This document shows positions 55,144 through 62,877 of a stretch of DNA of 64,000 nucleotides, piece by piece (positions within the stretch are counted from its first letter, which is position 1; every line of letters starts with the position of its first letter). Source of the DNA: Bifidobacterium sp. ESL0745 (GTDB lineage: Bacteria > Actinomycetota > Actinomycetes > Actinomycetales > Bifidobacteriaceae); assembly GCF_029433335.1 (NCBI RefSeq), contig NZ_JAQTHX010000001.1:62001-126000 (forward strand), in the 5' to 3' direction. Made by a program: the position numbers and the translations under genes. The notes beneath the pieces are model-generated. The model was not told the origin of the DNA. It ran no database searches and was given only the letters and a program-made list of their open reading frames with translations.

Positions 55144-55566
55144 TTATAGCTGCATCAACCAATCAAGTGCATAAATCTGTTGAATACCATTGTGGTTAGT
55201 AGGGCGTTCGTCATCGAGAGTGATGAGGGTTTTGGGGTAGTTGTCGTCTAGGTTGCGCAATGAGGAGAGCTCGCGTTCCAACGTCTTGGGATCGCGTACT
55301 GATTCAGCGACCTGATAGTAGGCCGGGCCATTGGCGCCGTTGGTGACGAAATCGATTTCGCCTCCTGTGCTTTGTCCGACGTAAACCGTCCCCGCGCGTC
55401 GTTTGAGATCGAGGAACACGATGTTTTCCAAGATCCTGCCGGTGTCACGTACGTTTCCTGAAACGAGTATGCGACGCAGCCCCATATCCACGGCGTAATA
55501 TTTGCGTTCCTGTTTGAGGATGTCTTTGCAGATGATTCTGATGCATAAGTTAAAAATACTTTTCAA
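55144..55566 (-). pseudogene. C-terminal remnant of an AAA ATPase (DUF4143 part)
   Basis: About 125 recognisable residues: ILKQERKYYAVDMGLRRILV, RILENIVFLDLKRR, the VYVGQSTGGEIDFVTNG strand with the nuclease-like E-I-D-F, and YYQVAESVRDPKTLERELSSL, ending DWLMQL. These are the last third of the common AAA+DUF4143 proteins, normally about 400 residues. The N-terminal ATPase with Walker motifs is absent. The break lies at about 55530-55565, next to the terminator hairpin of the neighbouring gene, so an old deletion removed the 5' part. It is probably not functional. Confidence 0.8.
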
Positions 55567-55578
55567 CTTTATCTAAAA

Positions 55579-55615
55579 ATGCGGCAAGTTTAAAATGATT
55601 TTAAACTTGCCGCAT
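55579..55615 (-). terminator. Terminator after the Gfo/Idh/MocA gene
   Basis: ATGCGGCAAGTTTAAAAT and its exact complement around a single G, an 18-bp palindrome. On the minus strand it is followed by TTTTTAGA. It lies 20 bp past the oxidoreductase stop codon. Confidence 0.85.
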
Positions 55616-55634
55616 CGTTAAAACCAATTTCGAC

Positions 55635-56690
55635 TTACTCGAACGGATACTTGAGACCCCAGATGTCGCGGATCTGATCCATGAGGCGCATGATGCGCAG
55701 GGTGTCGGCGTGGGTGATTTCGAGGCATTCGGTTTTGCCGTCGAGAATGGCATCGGCGGCGGCGGCAACCTCGTATTCGTAACCGGTGAGCTGGGCGGGG
55801 ATGTCGATGTGGCGAGTCAGCTTATGGTCGAGATTGTAAAGGTCGATGCCTTGGATGTCGTTGATGTTCTGGCAGACCATGTAGCCCTTGGTGCCCCAGA
55901 TCGCACCGGAACGGTCCGAACAACACATCATCGACGAGGTGGCCGTCGCCATCACGCCGTCGTCATATTGCAAAGTGATGGAATCGGTAGCGTCTACGCC
56001 GGTTTTGTATGGAACCATGAAAGTCGAAACCGACGAAATCTTGCGCTCGCTGGTATCGGCTCCCAACGCCATATCGAAGAAATTCAGCGGGTAGACGCCT
56101 ACATCAAGCAGTGCACCTCCGGCCATCGCGGGGTCGGTCATACGCGCCTTGCGTGTGGTGGGGTAGCAGAGGTTGGCCGTAGCCGCCTGCACTTCGCCGA
56201 TTTCGCCGAAATTGATGAGGTCGCTGATGATGGCGCGTGAAGGCATGTAGCGCGTCCAGATGGCTTCGGTGCACAGCAAGCCGGTCTGATCGGCGACATC
56301 GAGCAGTTGCCTGGCTTGTGCGGCGTTTGCGGTGAATGATTTCTCAACCAGAATGTTCTTGCCAGCCTTGAGGCAGGCGATACCTTGCTCAGCGTGCAGG
56401 GCGTGTGGCGTAGCGATGTAGACGAGGTCCACGTTCGGGTCCGCCAATAGTTCGTCATAAGAGCCATACGAAACGTCGAATCCGTACTTTTGCGCAAAGT
56501 CGGAGGCGCGGTCGGCATCACGTGCTGCTACTGCATAAGGCTCGACTAGGCTGCTGTAGCGCGAATCGCCAGCCATTTGAACCAGTGTATTCGCCATGGT
56601 GCGCGCGATGCCGCCAGCGCCCAGAATTGCAACATTGATCTTAAGCCCCTGTTCTTGTGCTTCAGCCCGTTTGCCGTTCAGCCTGCTCAT
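55635..56690 (-). CDS. Gfo/Idh/MocA family oxidoreductase
   Basis: A 351-residue NAD(P)-dependent dehydrogenase-like protein. The N-terminal Rossmann fold is VAILGAGGIARTMANTLV. Then come YIATPHALHAEQGIACLKAGKNILVEKSF, with the EK(S/P) catalytic lysine, and TEAIWTRYMPSRAI, followed by GGALLDVGVYPLNFFDMALG in the alpha/beta C-terminal domain. The substrate is likely a sugar or inositol derivative but cannot be fixed. The frame opens at 56711, but AGGGAGG directly before ATG 56688-56690 decides the start. That ribosome site forms one arm of a perfect 19-bp inverted repeat. The BASS transporter gene lies upstream on the same strand. Confidence 0.92.
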   Translation of the reverse strand: MSRLNGKRAEAQEQGLKINVAILGAGGIARTMANTLVQMAGDSRYSSLVEPYAVAARDADRASDFAQKYGFDVSYGSYDELLADPNVDLVYIATPHALHAEQGIACLKAGKNILVEKSFTANAAQARQLLDVADQTGLLCTEAIWTRYMPSRAIISDLINFGEIGEVQAATANLCYPTTRKARMTDPAMAGGALLDVGVYPLNFFDMALGADTSERKISSVSTFMVPYKTGVDATDSITLQYDDGVMATATSSMMCCSDRSGAIWGTKGYMVCQNINDIQGIDLYNLDHKLTRHIDIPAQLTGYEYEVAAAADAILDGKTECLEITHADTLRIMRLMDQIRDIWGLKYPFE

Positions 56691-56695
56691 GAAAA

Positions 56696-56749
56696 CCTCC
56701 CTGTGAATCATGGTCGAAAACGTTCACATAACCATGATTCACAGGGAGG
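56696..56749 (-). promoter_or_regulatory. Perfect 19-bp inverted repeat containing the ribosome binding site
   Basis: CCTCCCTGTGAATCATGGT (plus strand 56696-56714) and its exact complement (56731-56749) flank a 16-nt loop. On the transcript, one arm includes AGGGAGG, the ribosome site of the oxidoreductase, and the other its perfect antisense. The loop holds GTGAACGTTTTCG, which resembles a LacI-type half operator. Either a ribosome-site-masking hairpin or a DNA operator would fit. Confidence 0.65.
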
Positions 56750-56785
56750 TGTACATCCGGTGATTAATCGGAGTTGTTTGCTATT

Positions 56786-57838
56786 TCAGTCCTTCTTATC
56801 AGCTTTTGTGGGGGCATTGGCAGACTTGGTACTGTTGTCGCTCCCTTTGCTGGTTTCGGTATCATCGGCAGCAACCAAGCCCTTCTTCTCGTCGTGGCGA
56901 CGCCACCAGGAGGAGAGCACCGAACCGGAAATGTTGTGCCAGACGCTGAAGAACGTCGACGGAATAGCGGTAATCGGCGCGGCGGCGAACGAGGTCAGCG
57001 CCAGTGTTGCGCCAAGGCCGGAATCCTGCATGCCGACTTCGAAGGTGATGGCCTTCTGTTGCGCATAGCCGAAGCCCTTCGGATAGATCTTGTACATGAG
57101 CTTGGAGAAGCCGAAGCCCAGTCCGTAGCCGCACAGGTTGTGCAGGATGACCACAGGGATGGCCAGCGCGGTGGCCTTGCTGAACAGGCCCGCGTGGTTG
57201 GCGGCGACGACGATGCCGATGATCAACAGAATCGCGGTCTGCGAGATGATGGGCAGCACGTCGGTTACCTTGGAGATTTTGTCCTTGAAAATCGTGTGGC
57301 AGATCACGCCGAGGGCGACGGGGATGAGCACTACCTTGACAGCGGTCAGGAACAGCGATTGCCACGGAATCGTCACGTACTGCGAGGCAAGCAGCTGCAT
57401 TAAGAGCGGGATCATGAACGGCGCGAGCAAGGTGGAAAGCAGGCCGATCGAAACGTCGAGCGCCACGTCGCCGCGTGCGAGGAAGCTCATCACATTCGAA
57501 GAAGTTCCGGACGGGCAGCAGCCCACGAGGATGACGCCCACGGCGAGCGGCCCGTCGAGATGGAAGATCCAGCAAAGCGAGACGGCGACCAGCGGCATGA
57601 TGACGTAATGGGCCACCGTGCCGACGATGACCATAAGAGGTTGCTTCAGAATTCGGGCGAAATCGTCAAGCGAGAGTGTCAAGCCCATGCCGAACAGCAC
57701 AATGCCCAGAAGCCAGCTCGTATCGTGCTTGGCCCATTCGCTGGTCTGCGGTACGAAATAATTGAATACCGCCCAGATAATGACGATAAGCGTGAACCAT
57801 TTGGTGATCCAATCCGCTACCGCTTTTACCTTTTTCAT
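56786..57838 (-). CDS. Bile acid:sodium symporter (BASS/SBF) family transporter
   Basis: A 350-residue membrane protein with the ten-helix BASS pattern. It contains WLLGIVLFGMGLTLSLDDF, the conserved GCCPSGTSSNVMSFLARGDVALDV crossover motif, FMIPLLMQLL, and a late FEVGMQDSGLGATLAL motif, all hallmarks of the family. The hydrophilic C-tail (about 300-350) is charged. Substrates in this family include bile acids, pantothenate and other organic anions; for a gut bifidobacterium bile acids are plausible but unproven. AAGGAAATG gives a good start at 57836-57838. The oxidoreductase gene follows downstream on the same strand. Confidence 0.92.
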   Translation of the reverse strand: MKKVKAVADWITKWFTLIVIIWAVFNYFVPQTSEWAKHDTSWLLGIVLFGMGLTLSLDDFARILKQPLMVIVGTVAHYVIMPLVAVSLCWIFHLDGPLAVGVILVGCCPSGTSSNVMSFLARGDVALDVSIGLLSTLLAPFMIPLLMQLLASQYVTIPWQSLFLTAVKVVLIPVALGVICHTIFKDKISKVTDVLPIISQTAILLIIGIVVAANHAGLFSKATALAIPVVILHNLCGYGLGFGFSKLMYKIYPKGFGYAQQKAITFEVGMQDSGLGATLALTSFAAAPITAIPSTFFSVWHNISGSVLSSWWRRHDEKKGLVAADDTETSKGSDNSTKSANAPTKADKKD

Positions 57839-57984
57839 TTCCTTCAGCCTCTTTCTTTATTCGGGAGTAAAAGTTATCGTAGATTGATGTTCCGGAAGCA
57901 GGTCTCCTCGTCTCAAAAACAGAAACTTTCATTTCATATCGTGGACATTTACTATTTGTCGCCTAGTGAAAGTGAAATGGAAAT

Positions 57985-58548
57985 ATGGTGCGAAAATCAG
58001 GGGTAAGTCAGGTTCATGGGGGCAAAGGTGTTGGTAAGTCCAAAACCAAATCCGCAAAAGTGCCCGAAAAATACGAACGCGGCACCCGTAGCTACACAAT
58101 GTCGCATATCCGCGGCAAGAACACGAAAATCGAAGTCCTGGTACGTTCCTATCTGTTTCGCCGGGGCCTACGATTCCGCAAAAATGACAAGCGATATCCC
58201 GGCCATCCCGACATCGTGCTGCCGAAATGGCACACCATGGTTTTCGTCAACGGTTGCTTCTGGCATATGCACGAGGGTTGCACGAAGTTCTCAATGCCCA
58301 AATCCAACGTCGAATTCTGGACGGCGAAATTGGTGCGCAACCACGACCGTGATATCGCGCAGCATGCCGAACTTGAAGCTGCCGGATGGAAAGTGCTTGT
58401 CGTCTGGGAATGTGAGCTGGCCAAAGACCGTCGTGAGGAAACGTTGGAACGGCTTTATCGGCAGATTGTCGGTGACGAGAACGTCGGCGACAAGGTCGAC
58501 GGAGACGTAAAAGTCAAACAAATATATCTAACGGAAATGAATAAGTAG
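57985..58548 (+). CDS. vsr: Very short patch repair endonuclease (Vsr)
   Basis: A 187-residue T:G-mismatch nicking endonuclease. The core is intact: RSYTMSHIRGKNTKIEVLVR, GLRFRKNDKRYPGHPDIVLP with the catalytic Asp, VFVNGCFWHMHEGC with the His and Cys zinc ligands, and the WKVLVVWECEL strand. The N-terminal ~35 residues are a basic tail and the C-terminal ~25 are extra. Vsr normally pairs with a cytosine-5 methyltransferase, and none is visible in this window. It follows the accessory stretch and precedes a DUF4391 gene. The start is ATG 57985 (weak GGAA upstream); GTG 57988 is an alternative. Confidence 0.92.
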   Translation: MVRKSGVSQVHGGKGVGKSKTKSAKVPEKYERGTRSYTMSHIRGKNTKIEVLVRSYLFRRGLRFRKNDKRYPGHPDIVLPKWHTMVFVNGCFWHMHEGCTKFSMPKSNVEFWTAKLVRNHDRDIAQHAELEAAGWKVLVVWECELAKDRREETLERLYRQIVGDENVGDKVDGDVKVKQIYLTEMNK

Positions 58549-58632
58549 CAGTGTGTGGTTTCGTAGTTATCAGGATACGAAACCGTTTGCGAGCACGGTG
58601 TTTGATGTAGGTAGCAATGTCATTGCTGGTGC

Positions 58633-59409
58633 TTATTGCTGTAACGCTTCCAGTTGTTTTTTCGCCTTGTGCAGTTTGACGAAGATCTCGTTGCGTTTCA
58701 CACCGTCCTTTGCCCGGGCGTGGTCACCTTCCAGCTTGGCGATCTGTGCGGTGAGTTCGGCGATAGCCTCACGCTTCGCGATTCGTGCGTCAAGGTCGCT
58801 GCCGTCGGCATCCCCGAAAATGACTTGGGCGCAAAGGTTTTGCCAGACGTCGTCAAGGCTTTCGCCATCTAAGGAAAGCTGAGCCGACTTGGGCTCTTGC
58901 CATTGACTGACGTAGGTCCGCATCTGCGCCTCGCCTTGATGGCCTGCGCGTACGGACGAAATCCGCTGCACCGCAAACGCGCATTGTGTCTCGCCGCTTT
59001 TGGCCGGGGACGTGTTGCCATTTGCGTTTGCCTTGCCGCCGGCATTGCTGTTTTCGTCGGCGAACGCCGCGTCGCGTACGCATACGAACAGAATGTTTGA
59101 CCCCGAACGCAACTTTGCGATGTGTTCCATCACCTCTACTGGCGCGTCCTTGCAATTCTGCTCGATGCCCATCACCAGAACCTCGCGGACTTTCGTGCCA
59201 GCGGCCACACCGATGGTATTCGGCCGCAGCAACGCAAGCATGGTGATGGATTCGACATCGCCGACGAACCGTTGTTTGAGCCGTGCAGAAACCGGCGGTT
59301 TGACATAGAACATCTGCTTGGGCAGGGCGCTTTTCGCCTCAGGAATCGCGCAGGAAGCGGGCAGACCCAGTGTAAGGGCGGATACGCTTGCGCAGTGTGC
59401 AACAGTCAT
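58633..59409 (-). CDS. DUF4391 domain protein
   Basis: A 258-residue protein that I assign to DUF4391 from the order of motifs. They are an opening near LPKQMFYVKPPVSARLKQRFVGDVESITML, then TIGVAAGTKVREVLVMGIEQN, then ILFVCVRDAAF, the middle SVRAGHQGEAQMRTYVSQW region, and a C-terminal coiled coil (about 205-258, alternating Lys, Glu and Leu, ending KKQLEALQQ). DUF4391 proteins are usually encoded beside type III or ISP restriction genes or their helicases; those are absent here, so it may be an orphan piece. Function is unknown. The start is ATG 59407-59409. Confidence 0.75.
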   Translation of the reverse strand: MTVAHCASVSALTLGLPASCAIPEAKSALPKQMFYVKPPVSARLKQRFVGDVESITMLALLRPNTIGVAAGTKVREVLVMGIEQNCKDAPVEVMEHIAKLRSGSNILFVCVRDAAFADENSNAGGKANANGNTSPAKSGETQCAFAVQRISSVRAGHQGEAQMRTYVSQWQEPKSAQLSLDGESLDDVWQNLCAQVIFGDADGSDLDARIAKREAIAELTAQIAKLEGDHARAKDGVKRNEIFVKLHKAKKQLEALQQ

Positions 59410-59614
59410 TGTTGGTCTTCCTTTGCCTTAGTGGCGTTTGCCATGTTGTGTTGGCGATCTAGGTTCAAGACTAATAGCAATCACCGATTATCGGGTACGA
59501 CGTACCGTTTGCAGTCCGAAGAAAACATTGATTTGTGATGGCTTGTATCCCTTCGGAAACTGGAAAACGGAAGTGTGGCGCGCGGCCAGGTTCACGTGTA
59601 CAATACGATATGTT

Positions 59615-59687
59615 GCCCGGGTAGCTCAGGGGATAGAGCACCGCTCTCCTAAAGCGGGTGTCGTCAGTTCGAATCTGATTCCGGGCA
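59615..59687 (+). tRNA. tRNA-Arg (anticodon CCT)
   Basis: A 73-nt cloverleaf: acceptor GCCCGGG with TCCGGGC (one G-T pair), D-arm GCTC-GAGC, anticodon stem CCGCT/AGCGG with loop CTCCTAA (anticodon CCT at 59648-59650), a variable loop, T-arm GTCAG-TTCGAAT-CTGAT, discriminator A. The 3' CCA is not encoded. It reads AGG codons. A -10 box TACAAT lies at 59599-59604. T-rich sequence right after it fits a terminator. Confidence 0.95.
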
Positions 59688-59841
59688 CGAGTTTTTTGTA
59701 GGCTCTGATTTTATCCGGTTTCGTAATGTTTATTTACACAGCCATGTGATATGGTTCCTGACATAACAACCCCTTATCGTGCCGGTTCCGTTGCTGGGCG
59801 GACGAGGCTGTTGCTGCCTTGGTTCAAAGAAAGAAGGAGAA

Positions 59842-61485
59842 ATGAGATTCAGATCTTGGGGTGTCCGTATAGCCGCGGTTCTGGCGGCTTGCGCGACATT
59901 GGTTTCTGTGGCCGCCTGCGGATCCAATTCCGGGAGCACCGCGAAGAAAGCCGATTCCAACGCCATTATTTCGGTGAACAACACCGAGCCGGAAAGCCCG
60001 CTGGTGCCGGCCGATACCAACGAAATGGGCGGAAGCCGCATCATCCGCTACCTGTTCGAAGGGCTCGTCAGTTTCGATGCCAAGGGCAAGCAGCACATGG
60101 AAGTGGCCAAGTCGATCACCTCCAATCCCGAAGCCACCCAGTACACCATCAAGCTGAACGACGGTTGGAAATTCACCAACGGCGAGCCGGTAACCGCCCA
60201 GTCCTTCGCCAAGGCGTGGAGCTATGCCGCCAATGTGAAACACGCCGAGAAGCAGTCCAGCCGCATGTCGGTCATCAAAGGCTATGACGCGCTGCAGAAG
60301 CCCGACGCCCCTGACGACGCACAGCTTTCCGGCCTTCAGGTTCCCGACGACCATACGCTTGTCGTCACCCTGAACAGCCCCGATTCGGTGTTCCCGACCC
60401 AGGTCTCCCACCAGTCGTTCTTTCCGCTGCCCAGCGTGGCCTATAAGGATATGAAGGCGTTCGGCAAGCACCCGATCGGCAATGGCCCGTATAAGTTCAA
60501 GTCCTGGACGGTCAACAAGAACATCATCATCGTGAAGAATCCGGATTACAAGGGCTATCGGAAGGTCAAAAACGGCGGTATCGAATACCGCGTCTATTCC
60601 AGCCCCGACGCCGCATATTCCGACGTGGAGGCCGGCAGCCTCGACCTGCTGATGGATGTGCCCCAGTCGGAGGTCAAGAGCTTCCGCTCGGATTCGTCCA
60701 TTCACGCCTACAGCAAGCCCGGCAGCTATTATCAGGGTTTCATCATCCCCGAATGGGCGCCGCATTTCGGTTTCAACAAGGAAGGCATCCTGCGTCGTCA
60801 GGCGATATCCATGGCCATCGACCGCAACCAGATCGTCGACAAGGTTTTCTCGAACACCAAGTCCGTTGCCACCGATTTCACCTCTCCGGGAGTGCCCGAG
60901 CATCAGACGAACCTCAAGGGTACCGCCAATCTTCGCCACAATGCCGAAAAGGCCCGCGATCTTTGGAAACAGGCCGATGCCATCTCGCCGTATAACGAGA
61001 AATTCAGCCTTGCCTATCCTTCCGACGGCGGCCACAAGCCCTGGGTGGATGCGGTTTGCAACCAGCTGAAGAACACGCTGGGCATCCAGGCCGTGGGCGA
61101 CGCCTATCCGACCTTCAGTGACCTGCTCAACCGCGTGACCGACCGCACCATCCAGACGCCGTTCTTCTCGGGCTGGTCGCTGGATTATCCTTCGGCCGAG
61201 GATTACATGACGCCGCTTTATGCTTCCGAATCGGCCAACGGGCACGGTTCCAACGACGGCGACTACAAGAATCCCGAATTCGACCAGGCACTGCTCAAGG
61301 CGAAGTCGGAACTCGATCCCGCCAAGCGTACCGAAGATTTCAACGCGGCCCAGGAGATCCTTCTGAACGATCTGCCGGCGATCCCGCTGTGGTGCAACAA
61401 CGTTTCCGCGGTTTCCTCGCCGAAGCTCAGCAACGTGAACTTCGACTACACGAATCTGCCTACCTACAACACCATCACCAAGTAG
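59842..61485 (+). CDS. ABC transporter, family 5 (oligopeptide) substrate-binding lipoprotein
   Basis: A 547-residue OppA/DppA-like binding protein. The signal peptide ends in the lipobox SVAAC before GSNSGS, so it is lipid-anchored outside the cell. SVNNTEPESPLVPADTNEMGGSRI, then YLFEGLV, is the usual first domain entry. YTIKLNDGWKFTNGEPVTAQSFAKAW is the family 5 signature, and NGPYKFKSW and the YASESANGHGSNDGDYKNPEFD region complete it. The frame opens at 59779, but GAAGGAGAA before ATG 59842 fixes the start. No permease or ATPase genes follow, so this is a standalone binding protein for a peptide importer encoded elsewhere. A strong terminator follows. Confidence 0.94.
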   Translation: MRFRSWGVRIAAVLAACATLVSVAACGSNSGSTAKKADSNAIISVNNTEPESPLVPADTNEMGGSRIIRYLFEGLVSFDAKGKQHMEVAKSITSNPEATQYTIKLNDGWKFTNGEPVTAQSFAKAWSYAANVKHAEKQSSRMSVIKGYDALQKPDAPDDAQLSGLQVPDDHTLVVTLNSPDSVFPTQVSHQSFFPLPSVAYKDMKAFGKHPIGNGPYKFKSWTVNKNIIIVKNPDYKGYRKVKNGGIEYRVYSSPDAAYSDVEAGSLDLLMDVPQSEVKSFRSDSSIHAYSKPGSYYQGFIIPEWAPHFGFNKEGILRRQAISMAIDRNQIVDKVFSNTKSVATDFTSPGVPEHQTNLKGTANLRHNAEKARDLWKQADAISPYNEKFSLAYPSDGGHKPWVDAVCNQLKNTLGIQAVGDAYPTFSDLLNRVTDRTIQTPFFSGWSLDYPSAEDYMTPLYASESANGHGSNDGDYKNPEFDQALLKAKSELDPAKRTEDFNAAQEILLNDLPAIPLWCNNVSAVSSPKLSNVNFDYTNLPTYNTITK

Positions 61486-61592
61486 GGTTCGGCAGGCAAA
61501 CGTTTGCCAAGTTACCAGTAGCGTTCGGTGGGGTATCGGTGGTGTGTTTGCGTAAGTAAATACCGATAGCTCGAAATAACGCAGGATATACG

Positions 61593-61637
61593 CAGGGGCG
61601 TTCCTCCAAGAATATTGTGGAGGGACGCCCCTGTTTT
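61593..61637 (+). terminator. Terminator after the peptide-binding protein gene
   Basis: CAGGGGCGTTCCTCCA pairs with TGGAGGGACGCCCCTG (one G-T pair), with a 9-nt loop, followed by TTTT. Confidence 0.88.
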
Positions 61638-61681
61638 GCCTATGTAACGGTTTCCATCGTTTCATAAGCCTCGTTATTTGT

Positions 61682-62605
61682 TCAGCTTTGCACTTTGCTT
61701 TCGCTTTCTGAGCGGAAGCCGAATTTCATCGTCTCGCTGTTGTAAGCGACGACACCGCGTCCCTTGGCCGGCAGAATGATGACACCGCCGTCGCCGTGAT
61801 AGCCGTCGATTTCGTCAAGGGTCGCCTTGGCCGCATCCTCTACGGATTGGCCGGCGAAACGCACCCTGGACGCGATCTGGTTGGCCGCGACGGCCTTGAT
61901 GAACGCCTCGCCGATGCCGGTGCAGGAGACGGCCACGCTGCGCTGGTCGGCAAAGGTGCCGCAGCCGGGAAGCGGGGAATCGCCGACGCGACCGTGCATC
62001 TGGTTGGTGATGCCGCCGGTCGAGGTACCGGCCGCAATATGGCCTTGCGCGTCGCGGGCCACAGCTCCGATGGTGCCGTGCTTCTGCCAGTCGTCGCCGT
62101 TGTTTTGCGCGTTCACCAGTTGTCTGCGCCGCTCGTCGGTGATGAAATATTCGTTGTCTTCGGTTTCGATGCCCCAATCGGCGAGTTCCTGCGCGGTCGG
62201 CTCCGCGAAAAGGACGTGCTTGGTCTTGTCTTTGACGGCCTGCGCCACGTCGATCGGGTTGCGCGCCGTGCCGAGGCCGGTGGCCGCCCCCACGCTGCCG
62301 TCTCCGTCCATCAGGCAGGCATCCATCTGCACGATGCCGTCGCTGGTCAACGCCGCGCCGCGTCCGGCATTGAACTCAGGGGCGTCCTCCATCACATGGA
62401 TGGCCGCGATGACGGCTTCCTCGGCGCTTGCTCCCGCCTTGAGCCTGGCGTATCCGGCGTCGAGCGCCCGGTTGAGGTCGCGGTCTACCTCCTCGGCATT
62501 GTGATTGCCGCGTGATCCGGCCCCTCCGTGGATCAACAACATTGGGCCGTCTTCTGCCTCGGTTGTGATGGTTATTACGCGTGCATGGTTACCCGGTTCG
62601 GGCAT
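61682..62605 (-). CDS. iaaA: Isoaspartyl peptidase / L-asparaginase (plant-type, Ntn hydrolase)
   Basis: A 307-residue N-terminal nucleophile hydrolase that cleaves isoaspartyl dipeptides and asparagine. It is made as an inactive precursor and cut before the catalytic Thr in HGTIGAVARD. LLIHGGAGSRGN is the N-terminal oxyanion loop. AGRGAALTSDGIVQMDACLMDG carries the sodium-loop and substrate segment, and TSTGGITNQMHGRVGDSPLPGCGTFAD the second catalytic part. All main family features are present. The upstream ATG at 62603-62605 gives a few extra residues before the core; ATG further in (MLLIHGG) is an alternative start. It stands between two convergent or divergent neighbours, not in an operon. 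Confidence 0.92.
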   Translation of the reverse strand: MPEPGNHARVITITTEAEDGPMLLIHGGAGSRGNHNAEEVDRDLNRALDAGYARLKAGASAEEAVIAAIHVMEDAPEFNAGRGAALTSDGIVQMDACLMDGDGSVGAATGLGTARNPIDVAQAVKDKTKHVLFAEPTAQELADWGIETEDNEYFITDERRRQLVNAQNNGDDWQKHGTIGAVARDAQGHIAAGTSTGGITNQMHGRVGDSPLPGCGTFADQRSVAVSCTGIGEAFIKAVAANQIASRVRFAGQSVEDAAKATLDEIDGYHGDGGVIILPAKGRGVVAYNSETMKFGFRSESESKVQS

Positions 62606-62684
62606 GGTTTCCTCATTTCTGTATTACAAATTTCAGAGATTAAGCTGATGAAATCATCGTAGGTGCAGGCTGGCATAATCCAAT

Positions 62685-62741
62685 TATATTGAAGTAATAA
62701 AGTGTCTAGGGTAATAAATAATCGTATTTGTCTTCAATATA
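62685..62741. repeat. TATATTGAAG / CTTCAATATA inverted repeat in the divergent intergenic region
   Basis: Perfect 10-bp arms (62685-62694 and 62732-62741) around an AT-rich 37-nt loop, between iaaA and the EEP gene, which diverge. It could mark a shared operator; no protein is implied. Confidence 0.45.
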
Positions 62742-62877
62742 TTGTGGTGGATTTTCGTTTTTCATCCGGCGACGGTAGGTATTCTGCTAGCATGAATGGC
62801 TCGGTGGATATGTTTGAAGGCGCGAATATTGGGCGTATTGTGAACCTGTCGTTTTAGGCGGGGCAAAGGATAAAAGA

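Noticed and set aside
59615..59700. tRNA-Arg as an integration site of a mobile element
   Set aside because: No integrase gene and no direct repeat of the tRNA 3' end was seen nearby.
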